Shown here piece after piece: positions 25,130 to 34,500 of a stretch of DNA of 64,000 nucleotides; positions within the stretch are counted from its first letter, which is position 1, and every line of letters starts with the position of its first letter. The position numbers and the translations under genes are program-made. The notes beneath the pieces were generated by a model, which saw nothing but the letters and a program-made list of their open reading frames with translations, was not told the DNA's origin and searched no databases. Source of the DNA: PWQG01 sp050486205 (GTDB lineage: Bacteria > Pseudomonadota > Gammaproteobacteria > Pseudomonadales > Pseudohongiellaceae); NCBI GenBank assembly GCA_050486205.1, contig JBJHCW010000003.1, positions 1 to 64,000 of the forward strand, in the 5' to 3' direction.

Positions 25130-27427
25130 ATGATTGATATCACCTCCGAAGTACCTGTCGAACGACCATCCCGAAAATCCCTTTTGCCAGATGCGGAAAG
25201 TCGCAGGAAGTTGCGGCGTCGTCGCAATATTGCCGAGCAGTGCTCGCGATGGGGCATCTCGGCAGCCGGGTTTGGTGTGGTTTTTGCCCTGGCAATGATC
25301 TTTGTCTATCTGTTCTATGAAGTTGCGCCGATCTTCCGGGGCGCGTCGGTCACGCAGCAGAACACGTATACACTGCCAGTCAGTGATGTTGGTACCCGGC
25401 ACCTGCTGCTGGAACGTTATGAACAGCTTGGCCTTCAGTATACCGACGACGGCCGGGTGATCTTCTTCGAAGCGGATGACGGTGCCCTGCGGCAGCAGTT
25501 CACGCTACCGGTGCCCGACGGCGCGGCAATTACTGCCTTTGGCGCTGCCGAGGTGATCAACAATCGTACCGTGCATGGCCTGGATAATGGCTCGGTCATC
25601 ATTGCCCGCCATGCCTACTCCTTCAGCTTTCCTGATGACCAACGTCATATCGAGCCACGAATCGACTATCCCTTTGGTACCGATCCGATTCCCATTGATG
25701 ATCGGGGTCAGCCACTGATCTCAGTGGCCATGGAGTCCTCGGCACGTGGCCCTGAAACCACGGTTGTGGCAGCGATGACAGAGGACAACCGCCTGATGCT
25801 GGCGAGCCTGGCTTCGCGTCGCAACATGCTCACTGGCGAGACCACTGTAGAGACCACTTCGCGGGAGTTGCCTGCGCCTCCCGGCCAGGTCTCCCGAATG
25901 CTGGTGGACAAGACCTTGCGCAGCCTTTTTGTGGTGGTCGATGACGGAAGGATTCACTACTACGACATCGCGCAGCCAAACAACGCGCGTCTGGTGCAGA
26001 CCGTGGATGCGGGCGACGGGGCGGCCGTGACGGCGGTGGAATTTCTGGTAGGCACGGTATCGTTGATTGTTGGCAATGAACGTGGTGATCTGAGTCAGTG
26101 GTTTCTGGTGCGTGATGAGGAGAACCGTTACTCACTGGAGCGGATCCGTGATTTTACATCCCACGGCGCGGCCATCACGGCCATTGCACCGGAATACACA
26201 CGCAAGGGTTTTGTGGCCGTGGATGCAGCCGGGCAGTTGGGTGTGCATTACGGAACCTCTGCCCGGACGCTCTATCTGCGCAACTTTGCACCGGATGCGC
26301 TGGCAGCGGTGGCGATCTCGCAGATCAACAGTCGCCTGCTGGTGAAGGACGCCCAGGGTCAGGTTACCGTAGCGGGGTTGTGGAACGAGCATCCTCAGCT
26401 GTCGTTCTCGGCACTGTGGAACAGAGTATGGTACGAAGGCCGCGCGGACCCGGAATACATCTGGCAGTCTTCTTCAGCCTCTGATGAGTTTGAGTCAAAA
26501 TTCAGCCTGATACCCCTGTCAGTCGGCACGCTCAAGGCAGCATTCTACGCCATGTTGTTTGCCATGCCGCTCGCCATTGCCGGCGCAGTCTATACGGCAT
26601 ACTTCATGACACCGAAGTTGCGCGGACTGGTCAAACCCAGCATTGAAATCATGGAAGCGTTGCCGACGGTCATTCTGGGCTTTCTTGCCGGATTGTGGCT
26701 GGCCCCTTTTGCGGAAAACAACCTGCCTGCCATTTTCAGTATCCTGCTGCTGATGCCGGTGTTTCTGCTGCTGGTGGCTTTTGCCTGGTCGCGCCTGCCT
26801 GGCAGCATTCGTAACCGGGTGCCCGATGGCTGGGAAGCGGCGATACTTGTACCAGCCATACTGTTTTTCGGATACGTGTCGGTAAGCCTCAGCCCCTACG
26901 TGGAAGTCTGGATGTTTGGTGGCAGCATGCGTCAGTGGTTCACCGATATTGGCATTACCTATGATCAGCGCAATGCACTGATTGTGGGTATTGCCATGGG
27001 TTTTGCTGTCATTCCGACAATTTTTTCCATTGCCGAAGATGCCGTGTTCACGGTGCCCAGGCATCTGACCCAGGGGTCATTGGCCTTGGGCGCCACGCGT
27101 TGGCAGACAGTGATTGGTGTTGTATTGCCCACCGCCAGCCCCGGTATTTTTTCCGCGGTGATGATGGGTTTCGGGCGCGCTGTCGGGGAAACAATGATTG
27201 TACTCATGGCCACGGGTAACAGCCCGGTGGTCAACTTCAACATCTTTGAAGGCATGCGGACACTGTCAGCCAATATTGCCGTGGAATTGCCGGAAACAGC
27301 CGTGGGCTCGTCACATTTCAGGGTACTGTTCCTGGCAGCGCTGGTCCTGCTGGCGCTGACCTTCGTGGTCAACACCATCGCCGAGATCATCCGGCAACGA
27401 CTACGTATGCGATACAGCAATCTGTAA
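25130..27427 (+). CDS. pstC: phosphate ABC transporter permease PstC, large form
   Basis: At 765 residues it is more than twice the length of E. coli PstC. One membrane helix (about residues 44-64) is followed by a roughly 390-residue periplasmic region with repeated beta-strand segments that look like a beta-propeller. The usual permease helices are in the last 310 residues. The permease EAA-loop region is present (PRHLTQGSLALGATRWQTV), as is GRAVGETMIVLMATGN. This long architecture is known in Pseudomonas and marine gammaproteobacteria. It is followed 18 bases later by pstA. Confidence 0.9.
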   Translation: MIDITSEVPVERPSRKSLLPDAESRRKLRRRRNIAEQCSRWGISAAGFGVVFALAMIFVYLFYEVAPIFRGASVTQQNTYTLPVSDVGTRHLLLERYEQLGLQYTDDGRVIFFEADDGALRQQFTLPVPDGAAITAFGAAEVINNRTVHGLDNGSVIIARHAYSFSFPDDQRHIEPRIDYPFGTDPIPIDDRGQPLISVAMESSARGPETTVVAAMTEDNRLMLASLASRRNMLTGETTVETTSRELPAPPGQVSRMLVDKTLRSLFVVVDDGRIHYYDIAQPNNARLVQTVDAGDGAAVTAVEFLVGTVSLIVGNERGDLSQWFLVRDEENRYSLERIRDFTSHGAAITAIAPEYTRKGFVAVDAAGQLGVHYGTSARTLYLRNFAPDALAAVAISQINSRLLVKDAQGQVTVAGLWNEHPQLSFSALWNRVWYEGRADPEYIWQSSSASDEFESKFSLIPLSVGTLKAAFYAMLFAMPLAIAGAVYTAYFMTPKLRGLVKPSIEIMEALPTVILGFLAGLWLAPFAENNLPAIFSILLLMPVFLLLVAFAWSRLPGSIRNRVPDGWEAAILVPAILFFGYVSVSLSPYVEVWMFGGSMRQWFTDIGITYDQRNALIVGIAMGFAVIPTIFSIAEDAVFTVPRHLTQGSLALGATRWQTVIGVVLPTASPGIFSAVMMGFGRAVGETMIVLMATGNSPVVNFNIFEGMRTLSANIAVELPETAVGSSHFRVLFLAALVLLALTFVVNTIAEIIRQRLRMRYSNL

Positions 27428-27445
27428 GCGGTCAGGGGAGCTTGT

Positions 27446-29113
27446 ATGAAACAATGGTTCAAAAGTGGCAGTCCCTGGATCTGGCTGAACGGCGGCGCGG
27501 TGGCGATCTGCATGATAATGGTGGTCGGGCTTATCGGTCTTATCGCTGTGCGTGGCTTCGGGCATTTCTGGGCCGGTAATGTTGTCAGCATTCCGGTCAA
27601 CTTTCCTGACGGCAGCGCTGAACAGGTGTTGGGGGAGATTGTTCGCCAGGAGATTGTACCGGCCTCTGTTGCCCGGGATTCCGGCTCAGTCATTCCAGCC
27701 GATGTGGAGCTGGTGACGCGTTATCTCATCAAGCAGGGCAATCGCGACCTGACGGGACAGGATTTTGTCTGGCATATCGGGCTCTACATGGGAGACTGGG
27801 AATATCCGGAAAACGTCCTGACAGTTGAGCGTCGCGAATGGGGTAATTTCTACGGCTATCCAGTCGCCCTGTTACGCGACGGCGAGGTGGTGATCACTGC
27901 GGATCACCCGGACTTCTGGACCGAACTGCAAGCTGGTGTGTCACGCAGCCTGGCGCTCAACAACGAAATCCAGCGTATAGAACGGCGCGATATCGGGCGT
28001 ATCAATACAGCCATAGAACGGCTGCGCCTGGATGAGCGTTCCCTGGACCTGCAGGATATCAGCGGTGACGCGCGCGCCGAAGAAGAAGCAAGAATCGCCA
28101 GTGAGCGGCAGTTCTACGATGGAGAATATGCAGTGCTGCGTGATGAGCTGGATGCGCTCTACAGCAGTGCCCAGCGCGACAGCCTTCGCATGCGCACCAC
28201 TGATGGCAATGAAGTGGGCATTGTCATGCAGCAGGTGGTGCGGGTGACAGCCGCCAACGATATGTCCTTCTTTGCCAAGTTCCTGCAGTACTTTGATCGC
28301 CTGTGGGAGTTCCTGACTCATGATCCACGCGAGGCCAATACAGAAGGTGGTATTTTCCCGGCGATATTCGGTACCGTCACCATGGTGTTTGTGATGTCGA
28401 TCATGGTGACTCCGTTTGGCATTCTTGCGGCCATCTACCTGCGTGAATACGCAAAACAGGGAACGATGACCCGTATCATCCGTATTTCGGTTTACAACCT
28501 GGCCGGTGTTCCCTCCATTGTTTACGGTGTGTTCGGCCTGGGCTTTTTTGTCTATTTCCTCGGCGGCAATATCGACAGACTGTTCTACGAGGCTGCTCTG
28601 CCAGCGCCGACCTTCGGCACACCCGGCCTGTTCTGGGCGTCACTGACATTGGCATTGTTGACGCTACCCATTGTCATTGTGTCTACCGAAGAAGGCCTGG
28701 CCCGGATTCCCAGCACAATACGGCACGGCAGTCTGGCACTCGGTGCAACCAAGTCGGAAACGCTGTGGAAAGTGATTGTGCCGCTGGCAACACCAGCCAT
28801 GATGACCGGCCTGATCCTGGCCATTGCCCGGGCGGCGGGGGAGGTGGCACCCCTGATGCTGGTGGGCGTGGTGAAACTGGCGCCTTCCTTGCCCATTGAT
28901 GGCACATTTCCGTATGTGCACCTTGAACGCAAGATCATGCACCTTGGTTTCCACATCTACGATGTCGGTTTCCAGAGCCCGAACGTTGAAGCAGCCCGGC
29001 CATTGGTGTATGCCACTGCACTGGTGCTGGTGATGCTGATTGTAGTACTTAACCTGACTGCCATCAGTATCCGCAACCGCCTGCGCGAGCGATATCGTGG
29101 TGAATCGGATTGA
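27446..29113 (+). CDS. pstA: phosphate ABC transporter permease PstA, large form
   Basis: At 555 residues, it has one N-terminal membrane helix (about 15-37), a periplasmic insertion of roughly 260 residues rich in charged helices, and then the permease core with about five helices. Core motifs include YLREYAKQGTMTRIIRI, NLAGVPSIVYGVFGLG and the EAA loop IRHGSLALGATKSETLWK. AGGGGAG precedes the ATG. Its enlarged form matches PstC, and the two would form the inner-membrane channel with PstB. Confidence 0.92.
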   Translation: MKQWFKSGSPWIWLNGGAVAICMIMVVGLIGLIAVRGFGHFWAGNVVSIPVNFPDGSAEQVLGEIVRQEIVPASVARDSGSVIPADVELVTRYLIKQGNRDLTGQDFVWHIGLYMGDWEYPENVLTVERREWGNFYGYPVALLRDGEVVITADHPDFWTELQAGVSRSLALNNEIQRIERRDIGRINTAIERLRLDERSLDLQDISGDARAEEEARIASERQFYDGEYAVLRDELDALYSSAQRDSLRMRTTDGNEVGIVMQQVVRVTAANDMSFFAKFLQYFDRLWEFLTHDPREANTEGGIFPAIFGTVTMVFVMSIMVTPFGILAAIYLREYAKQGTMTRIIRISVYNLAGVPSIVYGVFGLGFFVYFLGGNIDRLFYEAALPAPTFGTPGLFWASLTLALLTLPIVIVSTEEGLARIPSTIRHGSLALGATKSETLWKVIVPLATPAMMTGLILAIARAAGEVAPLMLVGVVKLAPSLPIDGTFPYVHLERKIMHLGFHIYDVGFQSPNVEAARPLVYATALVLVMLIVVLNLTAISIRNRLRERYRGESD

Positions 29114-29188
29114 TCAACGGTGCGGGTCTGAATCAGGCCCGGCATCGATCCAATGACAGCAGAGTGGAGTAGACTCTCCGGAGGTAGT

Positions 29189-29992
29189 GTGTTGGCACAC
29201 AAGATATCAGAGCGGGAGACGTTGTCTCTGTCACGCGAAAACATAAAGGTTTCAGTCAAGGATCTGAATCTGTACTACGGTAACGACCGTGCACTGAAGC
29301 AGATCAATCTGAGCATTCCGGAGAAACGGGTAACAGCGTTCATCGGCCCGTCCGGTTGCGGCAAGTCGACATTGCTGCGCTGCTTCAATCGCATGAATGA
29401 TCTGGTGGACATCTGCCGTATCGAAGGTGACGTAATCATGGACGGCCGCAGCATCTATGGTCGAGATGTTGATGTGGCGGAACTGCGGCGATCCGTGGGT
29501 ATGGTTTTCCAGAAGCCGAATCCATTTCCCAAAAGCATCTACGAAAACGTTGCGTATGGACTGCGGCTTCAGGGCGTGAACTCCCGTCGGATACTGGATG
29601 AAGCCGTGGAGAAGTCGCTTCGGGCTGCTGCCCTGTGGGATGAGGTCAAGGATCGCCTGCAGGATAATGCCTTCGGCCTCTCGGGTGGTCAGCAACAGCG
29701 TCTGGTGATTGCCAGGGCCATAGCCATTGAGCCGGAAGTGATTCTGCTGGATGAACCGGCGTCGGCGCTGGATCCGATCTCGACCCTGAAAATCGAGGAA
29801 TTGATCAATGAGCTCAAGGAGCAGTACACCATCATCATTGTGACCCATAATATGCAGCAGGCGGCGCGTGTATCCGACTACACGGCTTTCATGTACATGG
29901 GAGATCTGGTGGAATTCGGGGATACTGACACACTGTTCACCAATCCGGGCAAGAAACAGACCGAGGACTATATCACTGGCCGTTATGGCTGA
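29189..29992 (+). CDS. pstB: phosphate ABC transporter ATP-binding protein
   Basis: The ATPase that energises PstCA. Walker A is GPSGCGKSTLLRCFNRMND, the Q-loop is FQKPNPFPKSIYENV, the signature is LSGGQQQRLVIARAIA, Walker B is VILLDEPASALDP and the switch His is in IVTHNMQQA. The start is uncertain: CCGGAGG at 29178-29184 best serves TTG 29192 or GTG 29189, whereas ATG 29153 has no site. No phoU follows; the next gene is on the other strand. Confidence 0.95.
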   Translation: MLAHKISERETLSLSRENIKVSVKDLNLYYGNDRALKQINLSIPEKRVTAFIGPSGCGKSTLLRCFNRMNDLVDICRIEGDVIMDGRSIYGRDVDVAELRRSVGMVFQKPNPFPKSIYENVAYGLRLQGVNSRRILDEAVEKSLRAAALWDEVKDRLQDNAFGLSGGQQQRLVIARAIAIEPEVILLDEPASALDPISTLKIEELINELKEQYTIIIVTHNMQQAARVSDYTAFMYMGDLVEFGDTDTLFTNPGKKQTEDYITGRYG

Positions 29993-30219
29993 AATCAGGC
30001 CTGTTTATGATTTTTGTGTGATCGTGGTCACAGTTTGGTTCAAATATGCCGTACCTGAATTGACGAAGGCAGGACCGCGCACGTACTTTGGGCGATACGT
30101 GTTTCAGATGGATTGGAGCACGACTCCCAGGGACGGGACCCAGATTCATATTGCGGGGGCGCGACAGGGAGGAGTGCCACGCGCTCCCGCGATACCACCC
30201 GCACAGGTTCTGAGGCCCC

Positions 30220-30519
30220 TCAGAATACGCCAGAGCGGTAGAGAATCTCCGCAAGATCGTTGCTTCCTGTTTCCCGCATCTCTGTCTCGTCAATGATACG
30301 TACCCGGTGTGTGGTGTTCAGATAACGGGCACCGGCAGGAACTTCTCTCCTGATGTGCGAGCCAGTGACGTGGCGATATTCACTGATAGCGGGTTCTTCC
30401 GTGACTGCGGTCTGTGTTGCCGGGCCAGAAGCGCAACCAGCAAGCACAACAACAGCCAGACTCGTGACCAGTTTGGTGACCGCTTTGGTCAAAGGAAACT
30501 GCAGCTTTACGGTACTCAT
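30220..30519 (-). CDS. small lipoprotein with a TonB-receptor-plug-like tail, 99 aa
   Basis: The start is ATG 30519, because GGAG lies seven bases upstream; the frame extends to 30579. The N-terminus is a lipoprotein signal ending in LAVVVLAGC, with lipidation expected on the Cys. The mature 70-odd residues contain YRHVTGSHIRREVP and, further on, RIIDETEMRETGSNDLAEIL, which resembles the opening of TonB-dependent receptor plugs (VTGSxI...VxxIDxxxIxxxGxxxxxDxL). It then stops, with no barrel. Resemblance is by eye. Possibly an outer-membrane or periplasmic STN/plug-like adaptor; the function is unknown. Confidence 0.55.
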   Translation of the reverse strand: MSTVKLQFPLTKAVTKLVTSLAVVVLAGCASGPATQTAVTEEPAISEYRHVTGSHIRREVPAGARYLNTTHRVRIIDETEMRETGSNDLAEILYRSGVF

Positions 30520-30783
30520 ACTCATTCTCCGGGGCCCGTTCTTCGGGATCAGCACTCTCTTGCTCACAGGACCGGGCAATCAGCAAAAAGATTTTCACGG
30601 GCGACCCGCATCCGGCAGGGCAACGACAGGAAAAAGTGAGGATTTTCGCCGAATGATGGCCGCACATGATGATGGTCTCAGGGCTGATTCTGAGCAAAAT
30701 CAGTATCTTGCATCATGGCACGCAAGATGCATCACAGTTTCCACAAGTCTGTTGTCACGCAACCGAACACACGGAGACTGCCA

Positions 30784-31134
30784 ATGAAAAAGCCCGTAAC
30801 ATCACTGTTCTGGAAAACGGTCTGCTACCTGATCATCGCCGGTCTGCTACTGCTGGGCCTGATCGGTCTGATTCTGCCCGTCATTCCCGGCATACTGTTC
30901 CTGTTCCTGGCACTGCTGTTACTGACCCGGGTTTCCGGGCGCGCAGCGGCCTGGGCTGAAAACCACCATTGGTTCAGGAAACAGAACCGGCTATGGCAAC
31001 GTGCTGGCACGATGTCGGTCGTTGACCGTCTGAAACTGGGCCTGTTGATGGGCGTCAGCGCTGTGATACGGGGCATGCATGGTCTGTTTTCCCTGCTCGG
31101 CAGATCCCTTTCCGGGACCAACAACCCGCGCTGA
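30784..31134 (+). CDS. YbaN/DUF454-like inner membrane protein, 116 aa
   Basis: ATG 30784 follows CGGAG by about eight bases; the upstream frame start at 30715 is less likely. Two hydrophobic segments near the N-terminus contain GLIGLILPVIPGILFLFLAL, a pattern seen in DUF454/YbaN-type proteins. A basic amphipathic stretch with WFRKQNRLWQ and a third hydrophobic segment follow. Function of the family is unknown. It stands alone, with the next gene on the opposite strand. Confidence 0.6.
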   Translation: MKKPVTSLFWKTVCYLIIAGLLLLGLIGLILPVIPGILFLFLALLLLTRVSGRAAAWAENHHWFRKQNRLWQRAGTMSVVDRLKLGLLMGVSAVIRGMHGLFSLLGRSLSGTNNPR

Positions 31135-31147
31135 CACTCACAGCCTG

Positions 31148-31372
31148 CTAAACTGCTGTATCTGTTGGATCCTGCGGAGCACTGAGTGACACGTGCCCGG
31201 CCATGACCACTACCTGCTGGCGGTCCCAGACCTGTTCCACTTCGCTCGTCTGCGCGTGATGCGCGTTGTTCAGCCAGGTGAGCAGCAAACCCACACCGGT
31301 CCAGATGACAATGAAGATCAGGATCACGTGATACAGACCCGGGATCGGTGGCTTGGGGAGAAATTTGAACAT
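31148..31372 (-). CDS. small single-pass membrane protein, 74 aa
   Basis: The protein begins MFKFLPKPPIPGLYHVILIF and has one membrane helix (about residues 13-34). The tail of about 40 residues is probably extracytoplasmic and ends in DTAV. AAGGA lies nine bases before the ATG. It converges on the DUF454-like gene and lies downstream of the UvrA gene on the same strand, about 165 bases away. No family is recognised. Confidence 0.5.
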   Translation of the reverse strand: MFKFLPKPPIPGLYHVILIFIVIWTGVGLLLTWLNNAHHAQTSEVEQVWDRQQVVVMAGHVSLSAPQDPTDTAV

Positions 31373-31538
31373 GTATCAATTCCTTAATGCTGGTAGCTGA
31401 AGATAGCCTGTATAGAGGTTGTGATTCGACGCCATTGTATTATTTTTCCGGTTCTGTTGCCTATTCCGCGTTATCCGGCGCCCTGATCGGCGAGCCAGAT
31501 CCAGGCATACGCACCTTTCGCGCCTGCATCTCTGGAAG

Positions 31539-34500
31539 TCATCGAAGACCCCGCCGCAAATACGCCGCCGTATGAGAAGTCTTCCGCCGACTGACGGCGT
31601 CGGGCGCCCCCCGCGCAATCACCCGCCCACCCGCATCACCACCTTCCGGCCCCATATCAATCACCCAGTCGGCTTCGGCAATCACATCCAGATTGTGCTC
31701 GATCACAATCACACTGTTGCCCGCATCCACCAGCCGGTGCAGCACCCGCAACAGCTTCTCCACATCCGCCATATGCAGCCCGACCGTCGGCTCATCCAGA
31801 ATATAGAGTTTGTGGGACGGCGTGCCGCGCTGCAGATGTTCGGGCTTCGCTTTGGCCAACTCGGTGACCAGCTTGATGCGCTGGGCCTCGCCGCCGCTCA
31901 GCGTGGGGCTCTGCTGGCCCAGGGTCAGGTAGCCCAGGCCGATGTCCTGCATCAGGCGCAGCGGGTGGTGGACGGACGGAATGGGCTCGAAGAACGCCAC
32001 CGCCTCATTGACATCCATGGCCAGCACTTCGCCGATGTGCTTGCCCTTGTACTCCACGGCCAGGGTGTCGCGGTTGAAGCGCCAGCCCTCGCACTGGTCG
32101 CAGGGCACGCGCACGTCGGGCAGGAAGTTCATCTCGATCTTCTGCATGCCGTTGCCGCCGCAGGCCTCGCAGCGCCCGCCGGCGACGTTGAAGGAGAAGC
32201 GGCCCGGTTTCCAGGCGCGCAGCCGGGCATCCGGGGTGTCGGCAAACAGCTTGCGGATGGTGTCAAAAATGCCGATGTAGCTGGCTGGGCAGGAGCGCGG
32301 CGTCTTGCCGATCGGGGTCTGGTCCACCTGCAGGATGCTTCGGATTGAGTCCCAGCCCTCGATGCGTTCGCAGCCCTGCCAGTGGGAGGCTTTCACGGCC
32401 GGCGCCTTGCCACGCTTGCGGGCATTGTCGATGACCACCGGGCGCAGATTGTCATAGAGCACGCTACGGATCAGGGTGCTCTTGCCGCTGCCGCTGACGC
32501 CGCTGACCACGACCAGTTGCCGTAGCGGAATATCCAGGGTCAGGTCGCGCAGATTGTTCATGCTGGCGTTGACGATCTTGAGGGATTCGTCCGGTATCAG
32601 CCGGCGCAGCTCCCCGTCGCGCAGCTCCGGCAGGGGATGACGCATCGGGTTGGCCAGGAAACGCCCCGTCAGGGACTGCTTGTTGCGCTTCAGGGCGGCC
32701 AGGCTACCGGTGGCGACGATATGGCCTCCATTAACGCCAGCGCCGGGTCCCACATCAATCAGGTGGTCGGCCTCAGCCATCGTGGCGTCGTCGTGTTCCA
32801 CGACAATCACGGTGTTGCCCTGTTGCTGCAGTTGCCGCAGCGTCTGGATCAGGCGCTGGTTGTCGCGCGCGTGCAGGCCGATCGTGGGTTCATCCAGGAT
32901 GTAGCAGACGCCCTGCAGGTTGGAGCCGAGCTGGGCGGCCAGGCGGATGCGCTGGGCCTCGCCACCGCTCAGCGTGGGCGCGGCGCGGTCCAGACTGAGG
33001 TAGTCCAGGCCCACGGTCTGCAGGAACTGCAGGCGGTTGTGCAGTTCGCTGAGGATGTCGCGGGCGATCTGCGTTTCTTTGTTGTTAAGCTTCCAGCGGC
33101 TGATGGCTTTCTCCGCCGCCTTGACCGGCAGGGCGCTGATGTCGGCGATGGACTGCTCACGAAAGCGCACGGCCCGGGCCACCGGGTTGAGGCGCTGGCC
33201 GTTGCAGTCCGGGCAGGGTTTGCGGCTGCCGTCATCCTCCTCGTCCAGCCAGACGGCCTCCTCGCCGGTCTGCTCTTCATCAAAGCCCTTGATGATCTGT
33301 CCGGTGCCGTGGCAGCGCATGCACCAGCCGTGCCGGGAGTTGTAGGAGAACAGGCGCGGGTCCGGTTCGTCGAAACTGTCGCCGCAGGACGGGCAGGCGC
33401 GGCGTGTCGAAAACAGGGTGTCTCTTTCACCATCTCTTTCGCCATCTCTTTTGCCATCGCTGACCAGCAGCAGCCCGTCGCTCAGGCCCAGCGCCTGGTC
33501 GAGCAGGGCGGTCAGTTCGTTCTCGTTATTGCTGCTGACCTTGCACTCGCCGACCACGATCTCGATGTTGTGTTCGCGGTAGCGGTCCAGCACGGGCCAG
33601 TCGGCGCTGGAGACGATTTTGCCGTCTGCACGCATCTGTTCGTAACCCTTACCCGCCGCCCAGGCGGCCAGGTCCTTGTAGATGCCCTTGCGGGCCACGA
33701 CCATTGGTGCCAGCACGGTCAGGGAGCGGCCCTTGTGATCACGCAGCAGGCGCGACAGGATCATCTCGCGGCTCTGCGGCTCGATCGGCACGTCGCAGGA
33801 CGGGCAGTATTGCGTGCCCAGTTTCACGTAGATCAGGCGCAGGTAGTGATGGATCTCGGTCAGCGTGCCCACGGTGCTCTTGTGACCACCCCGGCTGGTA
33901 CGCTGCTCGATGGCCACGGTGGGCGGAATGCCGTGAATGGCGTCCACGTCGGGCCGTGAGGCCGGTTGCACGAACTGCCGCGCGTAGGCATTCAGCGACT
34001 CCAGGTAGCGGCGCTGGCCTTCGGCAAAAATCAGGTCGAAGGCCAGCGTGGACTTGCCACTGCCGCTCACGCCAGTAATGACCGTGAATTTGTTCCAGGG
34101 CACCGAGACATCGATGTTCTTCAGGTTGTGCTCGCGGGCATGGTGGATCTCGATGCCCTTCAGGGCTTTCATGGCCTTGCGCTTTGCGCCTTTCTCCGGC
34201 GCGGGCGCCATGGGTACATTGGCCAGGGAAGGGCGACCGGAGGAGCGGGTGCGGGTTTCCTCCAGGGCCTCGCGATACTGCTTCAGTGCCACAGCGGTCG
34301 CACCGTTACCGGCCCGGACCACGTCCTCGGGCGTGCCTTCGGCGACCACCTGTCCGCCACCATGGCCGCCTTCCGGGCCCATATCGATCAGCCAGTCGGC
34401 CGCGCTCAGCACATCCAGATTGTGTTCGATGACCAGCAGGGAATGACCGGCATCGCGCAGCTTGGCAAAGGCCTGCATCAGCACGCCGATGTCATGGAAG

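Noticed and set aside
31376..31618. 80-codon frame between the small membrane protein and UvrA
   Set aside because: Overlaps the UvrA 3' end out of frame, is Arg/Cys-rich and has no ribosome binding site.
32637..33959. 440-codon open frame antisense to the UvrA gene
   Set aside because: Shadow of a GC-rich coding strand; composition is Gly/Ala/Val-rich with no family motif.
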